NCBI RefSeq assembly: GCF_001748385.1
Contig: NZ_BCLI01000009.1
Span: 1-35,013, forward strand
Source: Vulcanisaeta thermophila
Lineage (GTDB): Archaea; Thermoproteota; Thermoprotei; Thermoproteales; Thermocladiaceae
Reading direction: 5' to 3'
DNA: 35,013 bases
The notes under the pieces were generated by a model. That model saw only the letters and a list, made by a program, of their open reading frames with translations, was not told where the DNA came from and did no database searches. Shown one piece after another: positions 1 through 8,131 of the stretch. A program made the translations under genes and the position numbers. Within the stretch, counting starts at the first letter, position 1, and the number at the start of each line of letters is the position of its first letter.

Positions 1-594
1 TCAAGCACAATAACTGATGGGGCGGCGGCCGTCATACTGGCGAGTGAGGATGTGGCCAGGAAGATAACGGACACGCCCGTTTGGATCAGGTCCATTGGCG
101 TGGCCACGGGCACAGCAAACCTAAGCAAGAGGAGTGACTTCATAGGGCTTGAGGCGGCCCAGAGAGCTGCTGAGGAGGCCTTTAGGAGATTGGGCATTGA
201 GCATAGGGAGACCTGGAGGTACTTCGACGTTGCCGACGTGCATGACTGCTTCACAATAGCCGAGGTAATGGCCTACGAGGACCTGGGATTTGCGGAGAGG
301 GGCATGGGCATTCAGTTAATTAGGAATGAGCAGACGTACAAGGGAGGCCTAATACCCGTTAACCTAGACGGTGGGCTAAAGGCCAAGGGACACCCCATAG
401 GCGCCACTGGGATTGGTATGGCCGTGGAGATGACCAAGCAGTTGAGGCAGTCAGTGGAGCCCAGGGATAGGCAGGCGGACATATACGTGGGCTGGGCCCT
501 AAGCCACAACGTGGGTGGTACAGGGCACTACGCATACGTAACCACGTACTCACTGGATAAGGACTCACAACCAAGGACCAAGCCCAAGAGGTGA
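1..594 (+). CDS. SCP2-type thiolase (acetyl-CoA acetyltransferase family), 5' end outside window
   Basis: The frame is open from base 1, so this is the C-terminal ~197 residues of a longer protein (family about 390). It starts with a thiolase-like DGAAAVIL stretch, followed by VHDCFTIAE, the SCP2-type position of a catalytic histidine, then KGHPIGATG, the conserved C-terminal thiolase motif. The usual C-terminal Cys motif is replaced by NVGGTG, as in archaeal SCP2-like thiolases, which work with a separate DUF35 protein. That partner follows directly, with its start overlapping or just after this stop. Likely reaction: thiolytic cleavage or Claisen condensation of acyl-CoA in the cytoplasm. 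The substrate cannot be read from sequence. An internal GTG at 52 is not the true start because homology continues upstream of it. Confidence 0.93.
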   Translation, partial: SSTITDGAAAVILASEDVARKITDTPVWIRSIGVATGTANLSKRSDFIGLEAAQRAAEEAFRRLGIEHRETWRYFDVADVHDCFTIAEVMAYEDLGFAERGMGIQLIRNEQTYKGGLIPVNLDGGLKAKGHPIGATGIGMAVEMTKQLRQSVEPRDRQADIYVGWALSHNVGGTGHYAYVTTYSLDKDSQPRTKPKR

Positions 595-599
595 GGGGC

Positions 600-1133
600 A
601 TGTCCCTCGAGCCTAGGTATGAGGATCAGTGGAGGCAAATGATAAGGCAGTTGGAGAGTGTTGTTAAGTCCACGGGACTGCCCGTGGCGCCTGACGAGAA
701 GGGTCAGTACAGCCTTTGGTATGACGTTAGGGAGCTCAGGCTCAGGTACTCAGTGAGTGTGGAGAGGATTAAGAGGTTCTTTGAGGGGTTGAGGGAGGGC
801 AGGGTATACGCAACCAGGTGCAGGAGGTGCGGTAGGTACTACTTCCCACCCCAGGCGGACTGCCCATACTGCAGGGTCAGCGATATGGAGTGGGTCGAGG
901 TAAGTGGTGAGGGTGAGTTGCTCACGTACACGGTAATAAACACAAAACCACTCACATTTTCCCACTACCCAGACTACATAGTGGCCATTGCCAGGATGAG
1001 GGAGGGATTTAACGTACTAGCCTGGCTCAGGGCTGACCCGGGGAAGGTTAGGATTGGAATGAAGGTTAAGCTGCAGGTGGTTAGGAGGGAGCCCGAGGGT
1101 TACCTAACGTATGAGTTCATACCCATGGAGTGA
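600..1133 (+). CDS. DUF35 zinc-ribbon/OB-fold protein, thiolase partner
   Basis: A 177-residue protein with a rubredoxin-like zinc ribbon (CRRCG, then CPYC 12 residues on) followed by an OB-fold segment (GEGELLTYTVI, ending near FNVLAWL). This is the DUF35 / acyl-CoA-associated OB-fold family, which in archaea bridges thiolase and HMG-CoA synthase or partners SCP2 thiolases. The ~75-residue helical N-terminus is usual for the family. ATG at 600 is chosen because GGTGAGG lies just before it; GTG at 591, overlapping the thiolase stop, is the alternative. It is the second gene of a three-gene operon. The role as an acyl-CoA channelling partner is inferred from family and neighbours. Confidence 0.92.
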   Translation: MSLEPRYEDQWRQMIRQLESVVKSTGLPVAPDEKGQYSLWYDVRELRLRYSVSVERIKRFFEGLREGRVYATRCRRCGRYYFPPQADCPYCRVSDMEWVEVSGEGELLTYTVINTKPLTFSHYPDYIVAIARMREGFNVLAWLRADPGKVRIGMKVKLQVVRREPEGYLTYEFIPME

Positions 1134-1138
1134 TGGCC

Positions 1139-1903
1139 ATGTACAAGCACCTACTCATTGAGGAGAGGGGACCGATAACCATATTCACACTCAACAGGCC
1201 CGATAGACTCAATGCATTGAATGATGAATTAAGGAGTGAATTACTGGACGCGCTTAGGAGGTTTAATGGGGACCCAACCAAGAGGGTCGGTATAATAACC
1301 GGCAGTGGCAGGGCATTCTCCTCCGGCGCCGACATCTCAACAAAGCCCACTGGCGAGGTGGACCTGGGCTTGGAATTGAGGGAATCCTTCCATAAAATAC
1401 TAAGGGAGATAATACTAAGCAACAAGTTATTCATAGCCGCGGTCAACGGCGTAGCAGCGGGTGCTGGCATAAGCATAGCCCTAGCCTGCGACTTCACGTT
1501 TGCCAAGAAGGGGGCCAGGTTTGTGATGGCCTTCCAAAACATAGCCATTGTGCCAGACACGGGCTTAATCCTAATAATGCTCAGGAAGGCAGGGGCTAGG
1601 GCACTGAAGTACCTAATAATGGGTGGGGAATTCACAGCAGAGGATGCCGAGGCCATGGGGCTCCTGGTAACCGTCGAAAACCCACTCGATGAGGCATTGA
1701 AACTAGCCAATGAGTTGGTTCAGGGACCGTTCATGGCATACTCCTACGCCAAGAGGTTGGTCAACGAGGTACTATACGGGGACCTTGATCAATTCCTAAA
1801 CATGGAGGCTGAGCTACAGTCCCAGTTGGGTAGAACTAGGGATTTTGTGGAGGGGGTCACGGCATTCCTAGAGAAGAGGAGGCCCAGGTTCATGGGGGTT
1901 TAG
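1139..1903 (+). CDS. Enoyl-CoA hydratase/isomerase family protein, PaaG-like
   Basis: A 254-residue crotonase-fold protein. The oxyanion-hole signatures are FSSGADI near residue 62 and NGVAAGAG near 103-110. At the two usual catalytic glutamate positions it carries Gln (AFQNIA, about residue 133) and Asp (VPDTG, about 140). Loss of the first acid and Asp at the second is typical of PaaG-type isomerases rather than classical hydratases, so double-bond or ring isomerisation of an acyl-CoA is plausible. The start is uncertain: ATG 1139 has GGAG at a good distance, while ATG 1133 overlaps the upstream TGA. With the thiolase and DUF35 protein it forms a beta-oxidation-like operon. Aromatic versus fatty substrate cannot be decided. 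Confidence 0.9.
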   Translation: MYKHLLIEERGPITIFTLNRPDRLNALNDELRSELLDALRRFNGDPTKRVGIITGSGRAFSSGADISTKPTGEVDLGLELRESFHKILREIILSNKLFIAAVNGVAAGAGISIALACDFTFAKKGARFVMAFQNIAIVPDTGLILIMLRKAGARALKYLIMGGEFTAEDAEAMGLLVTVENPLDEALKLANELVQGPFMAYSYAKRLVNEVLYGDLDQFLNMEAELQSQLGRTRDFVEGVTAFLEKRRPRFMGV

Positions 1904-1907
1904 AGGA

Positions 1908-2795
1908 TTAGGGCATTGGGGTCTTCTCCCTAAAACTCTCTATGAGCCAGATACCAAGCTCCCTAGCCCTATCCACAGCATCCGGGTAGGCATAGAAGCA
2001 ATAAAGCACCCTAACAACCCTGCCCCTAAACCTATCGGGCCACCTCCTCATGGCCTCATCAACCTTAGACACAAACCTATCAACAATACTAACGCCAACC
2101 CTAACCTTAGCCTCACCAATTATAGTCAAATCACCAGCCACACAGTAAACATCAAACTCATAATCATGATCAAGAAACAACCTCTCGGGACTACACTGAA
2201 TACCCCTCTGCCTCAATAACCAACCCACAGCCTCCCTGGACTCCTCCTCAATGGTCATTGTTATGTTCTCAATCTGCTCCTTAGTAGCCATCCTATTCTC
2301 AATACTGGTTACTCTATTCTCAACATTTGTTATTCTATTTTCTATATTTGTTACCCTATTCTCAATAATGGATAGTTTATTCTCAACAATTGATAATCTA
2401 CCCTCAACACTTGTTAGTCTATTTTCAACATTTGATAGCTTACTTTCAACATTTGCTAATCTATTCTCAACAATCGATAGCCTATTTTCGACATTCGCCA
2501 GTCTATTCTTAACATCTGATAATTCTTTCTCAACAGTTGATAGTCTACTCTCAACAGTTGTGATCCTATCCTCAACCCTCTTGATGTCATCCTTAGTGGC
2601 TAGGTTTAATGGTATGGCCAGCCCACTGGCTATTTCGCTGAGTAACTCCGCCCTTGCCTTTGGACTACTTAGTATTAGTTTTACTATTTCCTCGGCAATG
2701 GAACCATCACCTGAAATGGCACCTAGAATAATGTCCCTTAGGAACTCCCTATCCTCCCTGAGCAGCCTCCTCAGCAACTCCTTAAGCTCCTCCAT
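1908..2795 (-). CDS. Coiled-coil protein with C-terminal PD-(D/E)XK nuclease-like domain (DUF3782-like)
   Basis: A 295-residue protein in three parts. Residues 1-70 are a helical head with LLREDREF. Residues 74-171 are about 14 uninterrupted heptads of the type VENRLSN, a long coiled coil. Residues 190-290 look like a PD-(D/E)XK fold: D215 in YEFDVY, then E228 and K230 in IGEAKV, followed by a helix. This matches the archaeal DUF3782 family known in Sulfolobales and Thermoproteales. A second member with the same architecture lies at 20788. Function is unknown; DNA cleavage is inferred from the catalytic triad only. ATG 2795 matches the N-terminus of the paralogue. A TATA-like ATTTAAAA lies around 2823-2830. 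Confidence 0.85.
   Translation of the reverse strand: MEELKELLRRLLREDREFLRDIILGAISGDGSIAEEIVKLILSSPKARAELLSEIASGLAIPLNLATKDDIKRVEDRITTVESRLSTVEKELSDVKNRLANVENRLSIVENRLANVESKLSNVENRLTSVEGRLSIVENKLSIIENRVTNIENRITNVENRVTSIENRMATKEQIENITMTIEEESREAVGWLLRQRGIQCSPERLFLDHDYEFDVYCVAGDLTIIGEAKVRVGVSIVDRFVSKVDEAMRRWPDRFRGRVVRVLYCFYAYPDAVDRARELGIWLIESFREKTPMP
2283..2576 (-). repeat. About 14 degenerate 21-bp tandem repeats encoding heptads
   Basis: Inside the gene at 1908-2795 the DNA repeats every 21 bases, with units resembling CTATTCTCAACAATTGATA. Each unit encodes one heptad (V/I-E-N-R-L/V-S/T-N). The repeat is seen both in DNA and in protein and probably expands or contracts by slippage. Confidence 0.85.
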
Positions 2796-2798
2796 CCC

Positions 2799-3146
2799 TC
2801 AATCAATTAAATGGGCAGGTGGATTTAAAAAGCCTTTAATAGTCCTGGTCTCCGGTTCCTGCTTAATGAACGTACCCCTCTCGAGCTCCTCAAAGGCCCT
2901 CCTTATTTCGTCCCAGGTATTCATGACTATTGGTCCATACCAGGCTATGGGCTCCTCCAGGGGCTTACCCACGAGTAGTATGAACCTAGCACCCCCACTG
3001 GTGCTCACCCTAATTGTCTCACCCTCACGGGAGTAAATTACCAACTCCCCAGCCCTAGCCACGTGGTTAAACCCATCAAAGGCTCCTTTAGGTGTAATGA
3101 CTATAGTAAGGTTTGAAGGGGATTCTATGCTAATGTCTACGGCCAC
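2799..3146 (-). pseudogene. Orphan pirin C-terminal domain (N-terminal cupin missing)
   Basis: The 115 residues match the C-terminal cupin half of pirin: FNHVARAGELV, ARFILLVGKPLEEPI, WYGPIVMNTWDEI and a closing helix with ERGTF. Intact pirins are about 230-300 residues with a metal-binding N-terminal cupin, which is absent here. An in-frame TAG lies only two codons before the GTG at 3146, no clear promoter sits 26 bases upstream, and a divergent gene starts 45 bases away. So the N-terminal half cannot be nearby on this strand. It is most likely a gene remnant; a stand-alone domain protein cannot be excluded. The metal-binding residues of pirin lie in the missing half, so quercetinase-type activity is not expected. 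Confidence 0.6.
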
Positions 3147-3191
3147 AGGCTATTCTTCTGCTGTGGCGATCATTACAGGAGGTTCCTAAGC

Positions 3192-3377
3192 ATGGTGCGT
3201 GAGATTAAGGAGAGGACCGGGGTTGATAATATTGAGGAGCTCCACATAGCAACGGCCACGGGGGAGGTCCTGGTCAAGGGGTCTAATGGATACTTCAGGG
3301 TCTACCCGAGCCCCTGGATTTTTGAGGATGAGAATAGGCGTAGGGTACTGGTGGAGCCACTGGGTAAGTTAGGTTAG
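3192..3377 (+). CDS. Small protein of unknown function, 61 aa
   Basis: ATG 3192 is preceded by GGAGGT at 3179-3184, an unusually strong ribosome binding site here. The 61 residues (EIKERTGVDNIEELHI at the start, then GEVLVKGSNGYFRVYPSPW) have normal codon use and a plausible small alpha/beta pattern with no membrane segment. No family is recognised. It is divergent from the pirin remnant, and its stop overlaps the stop of the glycosyltransferase on the other strand by 4 bases. Real coding status is likely but not proven. Confidence 0.5.
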   Translation: MVREIKERTGVDNIEELHIATATGEVLVKGSNGYFRVYPSPWIFEDENRRRVLVEPLGKLG

Positions 3378-4621
3378 ATCACCCTCTTCACGAGCTCCAT
3401 TAGCCTGCTCACGAAGTTGTCAAAGGCTATGTCCCTAACCCTCTCCAGGGACTTACCTGAGTAGTAACCCCAGGACTTACCATCAGTGAGTAGTTTGGCC
3501 AGGGACTCCACGGCATCATCAACACCCACATAACCAAGCCCCACCTGGCCCTCCAGGGCCAGGTCCGTCCAGGCGCCACCGCTCCTGTGCACAATAATGG
3601 GTAGTCCCCTGGCCATGGCCTCGGCAATGGCTATCCCCCAGTGCTCATTAACCGTGGCGTGTAGGAAGGCCCTGGCCATGTCCATCACCCTATTAATCTC
3701 GTCCCTGGGCGCATTAAGCCTAAGAAGTACCTGGGCATCACCACCTAGCTTACCAGTCACATCGCCCTGCAAAACCTCGACCCTAAGCCCCACCCTCCTG
3801 GCAATACCCTCAACCCTACCCACGTAACTCAACTGCGTCCTTGTGGTGGCGCCGCCGAATATCACCAGCTTGGCGTTGGGTACCTCCCTGAGGAGCCTCG
3901 GCATTAACTCACCAAGGACCCAGTGGTAGCGCTTCTCCTCACTAAACCTACCAAGCATAACGATTAAAGGAAGCCTCTCGCTAAAGGGCCTGGGCTCAGT
4001 GACCAAGTGCGTGTTGGGTGGTATGGGTGGGTTGAGCACGGTGGGTTTCTCACCATAAACAACCCTAGCCACCTCGGCGGTCCATTGGGAATTCGTAAGC
4101 ACAAGATCAGCGGCGTTGAATGGGTTATCCCTGAGGTACCTTGGGAGTAACCGCGTGAAGGCCCCCCAGTAAATGTTCAGGGGGAACCTACCATACCTCT
4201 CCCTAATGTATGGATCCTCACCACCACTAAGGCCCATCCTCTGAAACTCCTCCCTAACGTAAACCTCCAGTGGGAAGTGTATGTACTCGATTATCCTAAG
4301 CCCACGGCGCCTAAAACCCAATAGGGGCTTGTACGCAGGCTCATCAGTGAAGAGGGGCCCGGCACCAACCCTTTGTAAAACCCTCAACGCAGGCCTCCAA
4401 ACAAACAACCTACTCCAAAGGCCAAAGGCCTTGATGCCGAGGGGCATGAGGACCTCCACGCCGTACTTACTAATGTCGATGCCGTACCAATCAACGTAGG
4501 CCCTGGGGTCAAACCTAAAGGTGCCCGTGAGGATGGGCTCAAAACCAAGCCCATCAAGGGCCACCGCAGCCGATGCGCAGACCAACTGACCACCCCCTGG
4601 GCTCCCCCAATAGCGATGCAT
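3374..4621 (-). CDS. GT4-family glycosyltransferase, ALG11-like
   Basis: A GT-B enzyme of about 415 residues. A glycine-rich N-terminal loop (WGSPGGGQLV) begins the acceptor domain. YIHFPLE, NSQWTAEV and VLNPPIP lead into the C-terminal domain with GRFSEEKRYHWVL (nucleotide-binding region), and the GT4 E-x7-E region is NEHWGIAIAEAMARGLP followed by HRSGG. The form NEHWGI...HRSGG recalls ALG11-type mannosyltransferases, so addition of mannose or a similar sugar to a lipid-linked glycan at the cytoplasmic membrane face is inferred. The start is ATG 4621; GTG 4636 adds five residues. It opens a glycosyltransferase cluster and is divergent from a broken GT4 gene at 4725. Confidence 0.88.
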   Translation of the reverse strand: MHRYWGSPGGGQLVCASAAVALDGLGFEPILTGTFRFDPRAYVDWYGIDISKYGVEVLMPLGIKAFGLWSRLFVWRPALRVLQRVGAGPLFTDEPAYKPLLGFRRRGLRIIEYIHFPLEVYVREEFQRMGLSGGEDPYIRERYGRFPLNIYWGAFTRLLPRYLRDNPFNAADLVLTNSQWTAEVARVVYGEKPTVLNPPIPPNTHLVTEPRPFSERLPLIVMLGRFSEEKRYHWVLGELMPRLLREVPNAKLVIFGGATTRTQLSYVGRVEGIARRVGLRVEVLQGDVTGKLGGDAQVLLRLNAPRDEINRVMDMARAFLHATVNEHWGIAIAEAMARGLPIIVHRSGGAWTDLALEGQVGLGYVGVDDAVESLAKLLTDGKSWGYYSGKSLERVRDIAFDNFVSRLMELVKRVI

Positions 4622-4693
4622 AATTATTGAATGCACAGCCAGTCATAACCAATGCGTAACTGGGTTAATTAAGGGTAACCCATCATAAGCACA

Positions 4694-4703
4694 GCTTTAA
4701 TAC
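4694..4703 (+). promoter_or_regulatory. TATA box of the broken GT4 gene
   Basis: GCTTTAATAC is centred 26-27 bases before ATG 4725. The promoter is intact although the coding frame is broken. Confidence 0.55.
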
Positions 4704-4724
4704 CCACGCCACATCAATGACTTA

Positions 4725-5647
4725 ATGAGGGCGCCTGTTTACTGGGCCCTGGGCGGCATTGGCGGTATTCAAAGGATGTACCCATTCACAATAAACGCAC
4801 TCCAGAGGTGCGGGTATGAGGTACACGTGGCCACAAGCCACGAAATAAACCCCAGGGAAGTGATGGAGTACCACGGAACCCAGCTGGGCAATGTCAGGGT
4901 CATTAAGTTCCCAAGATTACACTGCAGGGCATGGAACATGCCCTGCGACCTCGTGAATGCCACGGTCTCCGCAACGAAGTTCCTAAGCCTCGTAAAGCAC
5001 TACGACCTAATAAGGCGCGCACGCACTGTACTAGCCAATAGCAAGTACACGGCGTACATAACGGAGGCGTCAAACCCAGGGTTCTCTACCCACCGGTAGA
5101 TGTGGACCTAGTGAGCAAGCACAGATCAAGCGAGAGGGAGGATGCACTGGTCTTCTTCGCCAGGTTATCAAGGGCCAAGGGCCCCGAACAAGCAATAAGG
5201 GTAACCAGGGAATTGGTGAAACGCGGGTTGAAGGTCAAGACCTACATAATGGGTTCAGTGAGTGATCAAGTAGGTGCTACATATGTGAGGGGGTTAATGA
5301 AGCTTGTGAGCGATCTTGGGATTAACCGCAACGTGACCTTCATAATAAACTCATCAATAAGGGAAGCCTACACCTCAGAGAGCGGGAGCCCTTTGGTATC
5401 GTCATTGTTGAGGCCATGGCAGCGGGCGCGGTCCCCGTGGTCCCCAGGTCAGGGGCCCCATGGCATGACATAATTGAGTATGGTAAGTACGGCGTTGCGT
5501 ACTCATCGGAGGATGAATTAATAAAGTCCGTGGAACCTACTAAATGGCGGTTACGAGGAGTACGCAACAAAGGCCATGTCAAGGGCCTGGGCATTTAGTG
5601 TTAATGAGTTTATTAGGGGATTATGCGAGGCCGTGATGCATGAGTAA
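4725..5647 (+). pseudogene. Broken GT4 glycosyltransferase (three frameshifts)
   Basis: Three reading frames together spell one GT4 protein. Frame A (4725-5099) has GGIGGIQRMYPF at the N-terminus and VLANSKYTAYI. Frame B continues from VLYPPVDVDL through FFARLSRAKGPEQAI. Frame C gives REPFGIVIVEAMAAGAVPV, the GT4 catalytic region. Switching again restores a C-terminal tail (GGYEEYATKAMSRAWAF) that ends at TAA 5645-5647. Shifts lie near 5081, 5380 and 5537. The joined length of about 305 codons is short for GT4 (350-400), and the jump from VKHYDLI to RARTVLANS suggests an internal deletion. The promoter is still present. Sequencing error is unlikely to explain three shifts in one gene. Confidence 0.8.
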
Positions 5648-5773
5648 GACTCAACTTGGAGTTAAGCCCACGAAATACGAGTTCCTAACGGGGTAGGAAA
5701 AATACGTGGGAACATGCCCAGCATGTGATTGACCCTTAAGTTATACGCATAGCAATAAGGGGCTAAGTTCGTA

Positions 5774-6703
5774 CTAGAGTGAATTAAGTATGATAGCGTA
5801 GATGGTACCAAGCAACCTGGGGACAGTGCCTCTCCTCATTACGGCCAGGTTAGCAGCTAGGTAAGCCAGCGGCGACACACCGGCGCCGAGCCTCCTTAGC
5901 CTAAAGAACATACTGGCCCTATCAAACTGCAGCCAAAACTCGCCCCAAAAACCTCCCCTCCTAGTTAGGGATTCCCTATGACTCTCAATGTGCCATGCAA
6001 TGGGCGCCATGGACTCGTCTATCACGTGGTACGAATTAAACCCCCTCTTAACCACGTAATAGGCGAGGAAGGCCTCGAAATGAAAGGCCCTTTTACTAAA
6101 GTGCTCCTTCTCAAGATCAATGTTCATAATGAGGTCCCTCCTAAACCCCATATTGGTGCCATTGAGTAGTACAGACCTTATTAATGGACCATCACATTTC
6201 TTTGAACCGGGATAACCGCTCACGGATAACCACCTACAGTAATCACTAAGTTCACTCAATGGCTTTCTGTAAAACACGGCCTTAGTCTCCTCATTACCAA
6301 ACAGTGAATCCCTGGTGAGCATTAAAGAGCCATTGACCAGGTAAGCCTTGTAAGTCAGTCCACCTATAGCCCCTGCATCCTTAAGCTCATTGAATAATCT
6401 CACGTAACGCTCAACCCAGTCCCTACGTGGTACCGCATCATCATCAATAAAAAGCACCAAGTCACCGCTTGCCTCCCTAATGCCCAGTGTGTATGCCCTG
6501 GGTGCAAAATCCCTGTCTTGAATCACAAGCCTTATGTTCAGGTGTTCACGGTAACGTTCAATAACCTTCTCACTACCATCACCACTGGGCTTGAGTACGA
6601 TGACCACCTCATCGGGCTTTACGGTCTGCTCCATAAGGCCATTTAGTAAATACGGCAATGACCAAGCCCTCCTGTATGTGATGACCACCACGGAAGTCCT
6701 CAT
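5774..6703 (-). CDS. GT2-family glycosyltransferase (GT-A fold)
   Basis: A 309-residue enzyme starting with SVVVITYRRAWSLPYLL, the nucleotide-binding beta strand of GT2. The metal-binding FIDDDAVPRRDW motif lies at residues 85-95, and an ED-like region follows. The C-terminus has short hydrophobic helices (SPLAYLAANLAV). It transfers a sugar from an NDP- or GDP-sugar to an acceptor; which sugar is unknown. ATG 6703 is 9 bases after the stop of the upstream gene at 6713-7558, so the two form an operon from the promoter at 7580. It probably builds the surface glycan with the neighbouring transferases. Confidence 0.88.
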   Translation of the reverse strand: MRTSVVVITYRRAWSLPYLLNGLMEQTVKPDEVVIVLKPSGDGSEKVIERYREHLNIRLVIQDRDFAPRAYTLGIREASGDLVLFIDDDAVPRRDWVERYVRLFNELKDAGAIGGLTYKAYLVNGSLMLTRDSLFGNEETKAVFYRKPLSELSDYCRWLSVSGYPGSKKCDGPLIRSVLLNGTNMGFRRDLIMNIDLEKEHFSKRAFHFEAFLAYYVVKRGFNSYHVIDESMAPIAWHIESHRESLTRRGGFWGEFWLQFDRASMFFRLRRLGAGVSPLAYLAANLAVMRRGTVPRLLGTIYAIILNSL

Positions 6704-6712
6704 GGGTAACCC

Positions 6713-7558
6713 CTAGAAAATGCTCCTGATGTTCTTCAACGAAGACAGGAGGTACTTAAGGGTGTACCTCCTAAACCCCCAACCACCGAACTCCCTAACC
6801 AAACCCCTGCCAAGCTGGTAATGGGCAGCCGCAACCAACAACTTAGTGGCTTTGCCAGGGGTTGAACCGTGGTGGTGATGATGACTGGCTATGGTCCAGG
6901 GAACCCACTCAAAGCCCATTAGGTGCGCTATGATGCCTAGGAGTGTCTCATCACTTATGTAATTCCTAAGCCAGGGATCCACCCTACCAAGCGCCCTCTC
7001 AACCCTACTGAGCAACTCAATGTCGGGGAGCCTTGAGAAGGAAACCACCTGCTTAGGGCCTATGAAGAACACGGAGCCTCCGCGGAACATGCCACCCAGT
7101 GAATCATCATATACCCTGTACTCGTACAGGGGCAGGGCAGTGTTACTCAGCTTTAAATCACCAACTCTTCTACTCCTAATGAGGAAATGCCTTGGACCCC
7201 TATCCCAGGCCTCCCTATCGAGTATTGTGTATAGGCCACGACTCCTCAACTGCCCATGAACCTCCACTAACACAGGCTCCACAATGTTATCACTATCCAC
7301 AACCATGATGTCATCATTGAATGCGTGGAAGTCCCTGAGCATGGTTAGCCAGGTATTGTTCCTATTACGCCAATTACCAACCCTAACCTCCACATCACTG
7401 GGGAGAACCTTGGCTAGGATTTCCCTCTGTCCCTCACGGTACACATTATCGACATAGACCACCGCGGCCCTGGGCTTAACAACCTCCACATTCCTCATAA
7501 AGTACTCAGCAACCTCATGAACCCTATAAAACGGCAGGTACGTAACCAAGACAACCAT
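6713..7558 (-). CDS. Probable GT-A type glycosyltransferase, unassigned family
   Basis: A 281-residue protein that opens with VVLVTYLPFYRVHEVAEYF and reaches MVVDSDNIVEP at residues 85-95, which looks like a DxD metal site of a GT-A fold. ISDETLLGIIAHLMGFEW further on resembles the acceptor-side acid region. No exact family is recognised. Residues 226-230 are a natural run of five histidines (ASHHHHHG). It is first in an operon with the GT2 gene 9 bases downstream. ATG 7558 sits 26-27 bases from a clear TATA box, so the mRNA is probably leaderless. Confidence 0.7.
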   Translation of the reverse strand: MVVLVTYLPFYRVHEVAEYFMRNVEVVKPRAAVVYVDNVYREGQREILAKVLPSDVEVRVGNWRNRNNTWLTMLRDFHAFNDDIMVVDSDNIVEPVLVEVHGQLRSRGLYTILDREAWDRGPRHFLIRSRRVGDLKLSNTALPLYEYRVYDDSLGGMFRGGSVFFIGPKQVVSFSRLPDIELLSRVERALGRVDPWLRNYISDETLLGIIAHLMGFEWVPWTIASHHHHHGSTPGKATKLLVAAAHYQLGRGLVREFGGWGFRRYTLKYLLSSLKNIRSIF

Positions 7559-7579
7559 TAGTAATAGGGGTGAATGGGG

Positions 7580-7589
7580 ATTTATAAAG
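7580..7589 (-). promoter_or_regulatory. TATA box of the glycosyltransferase operon 7558-5774
   Basis: ATTTATAAAG (plus-strand reading) is centred 26-27 bases from ATG 7558, the spacing of a leaderless transcript. Confidence 0.7.
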
Positions 7590-7606
7590 AATCCCTCAAC
7601 CAGGGA

Positions 7607-8077
7607 TTAACCACCAAGGGTTCTCTCAGCCAGGCCCACAATATCCTCGATATACTCCACATCAAGGCTAACCTGCCCAGGATCCAGCTTAGCCTCGTGA
7701 AAACCCTCCACGTGAAGGAACCAGGCAACCCTCCACCAAAGCCTAAACTCCTTAACACCAAGCCTAGCGCTTATGGAATCCACCGCGTGGAATAGGAGCT
7801 CCGCGGTCCACCTACCAGCCTTTGCGGCCCTTTCAGCTTCGTCGAGACCCAGCCTAATGGCCAAGGCCTTCACAGCCTCCTCAGCAGCCTTGTAGAGTTT
7901 CTCACTGGCCTGAACAGGGTCCTTATACACCAATGCCTTGCCCTCCTCAAGGAATTTCCTAGCGAGCTCTAGGTGAGCCCTGTACCTCTGGCTCGGGTCC
8001 AGGTTGAGCGCTGTAGATAGTAGGTCAACGACGTCAATACCCTCATCAATAGCCCTCCTAACCAATTGATCAATCAC
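7607..8077 (-). CDS. PaREP1 family protein
   Basis: A 156-residue all-helical protein of the PaREP1 family, which is expanded in Pyrobaculum and other Thermoproteales. Signatures are YRAHLELARKFLEEGKAL, DPVQASEKLYKAAEEAVKAL and a C-terminal WFLHVEGFHE. The helices resemble HEPN-like or TPR-like bundles. Biochemical function is unknown. The start is GTG 8077. It is a monocistronic gene set inside the glycosyltransferase cluster. A second PaREP1 protein is at 11438. Confidence 0.85.
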   Translation of the reverse strand: MIDQLVRRAIDEGIDVVDLLSTALNLDPSQRYRAHLELARKFLEEGKALVYKDPVQASEKLYKAAEEAVKALAIRLGLDEAERAAKAGRWTAELLFHAVDSISARLGVKEFRLWWRVAWFLHVEGFHEAKLDPGQVSLDVEYIEDIVGLAERTLGG

Positions 8078-8131
8078 ATCATAACTAATTAATGACCACC
8101 CAATTCACAAGGGGTGGTGCCCTTAAATCTC

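Noticed and set aside
2251-3036. 261-codon open frame on the plus strand
   Set aside because: It is antisense to the heptad array and the pirin remnant; the low-complexity Ser/Leu/Phe repeats simply mirror the coiled coil.
6870-6885. Run of five His codons, resembling an engineered tag
   Set aside because: It lies inside a natural glycosyltransferase frame with normal flanks; no vector sequence is present.
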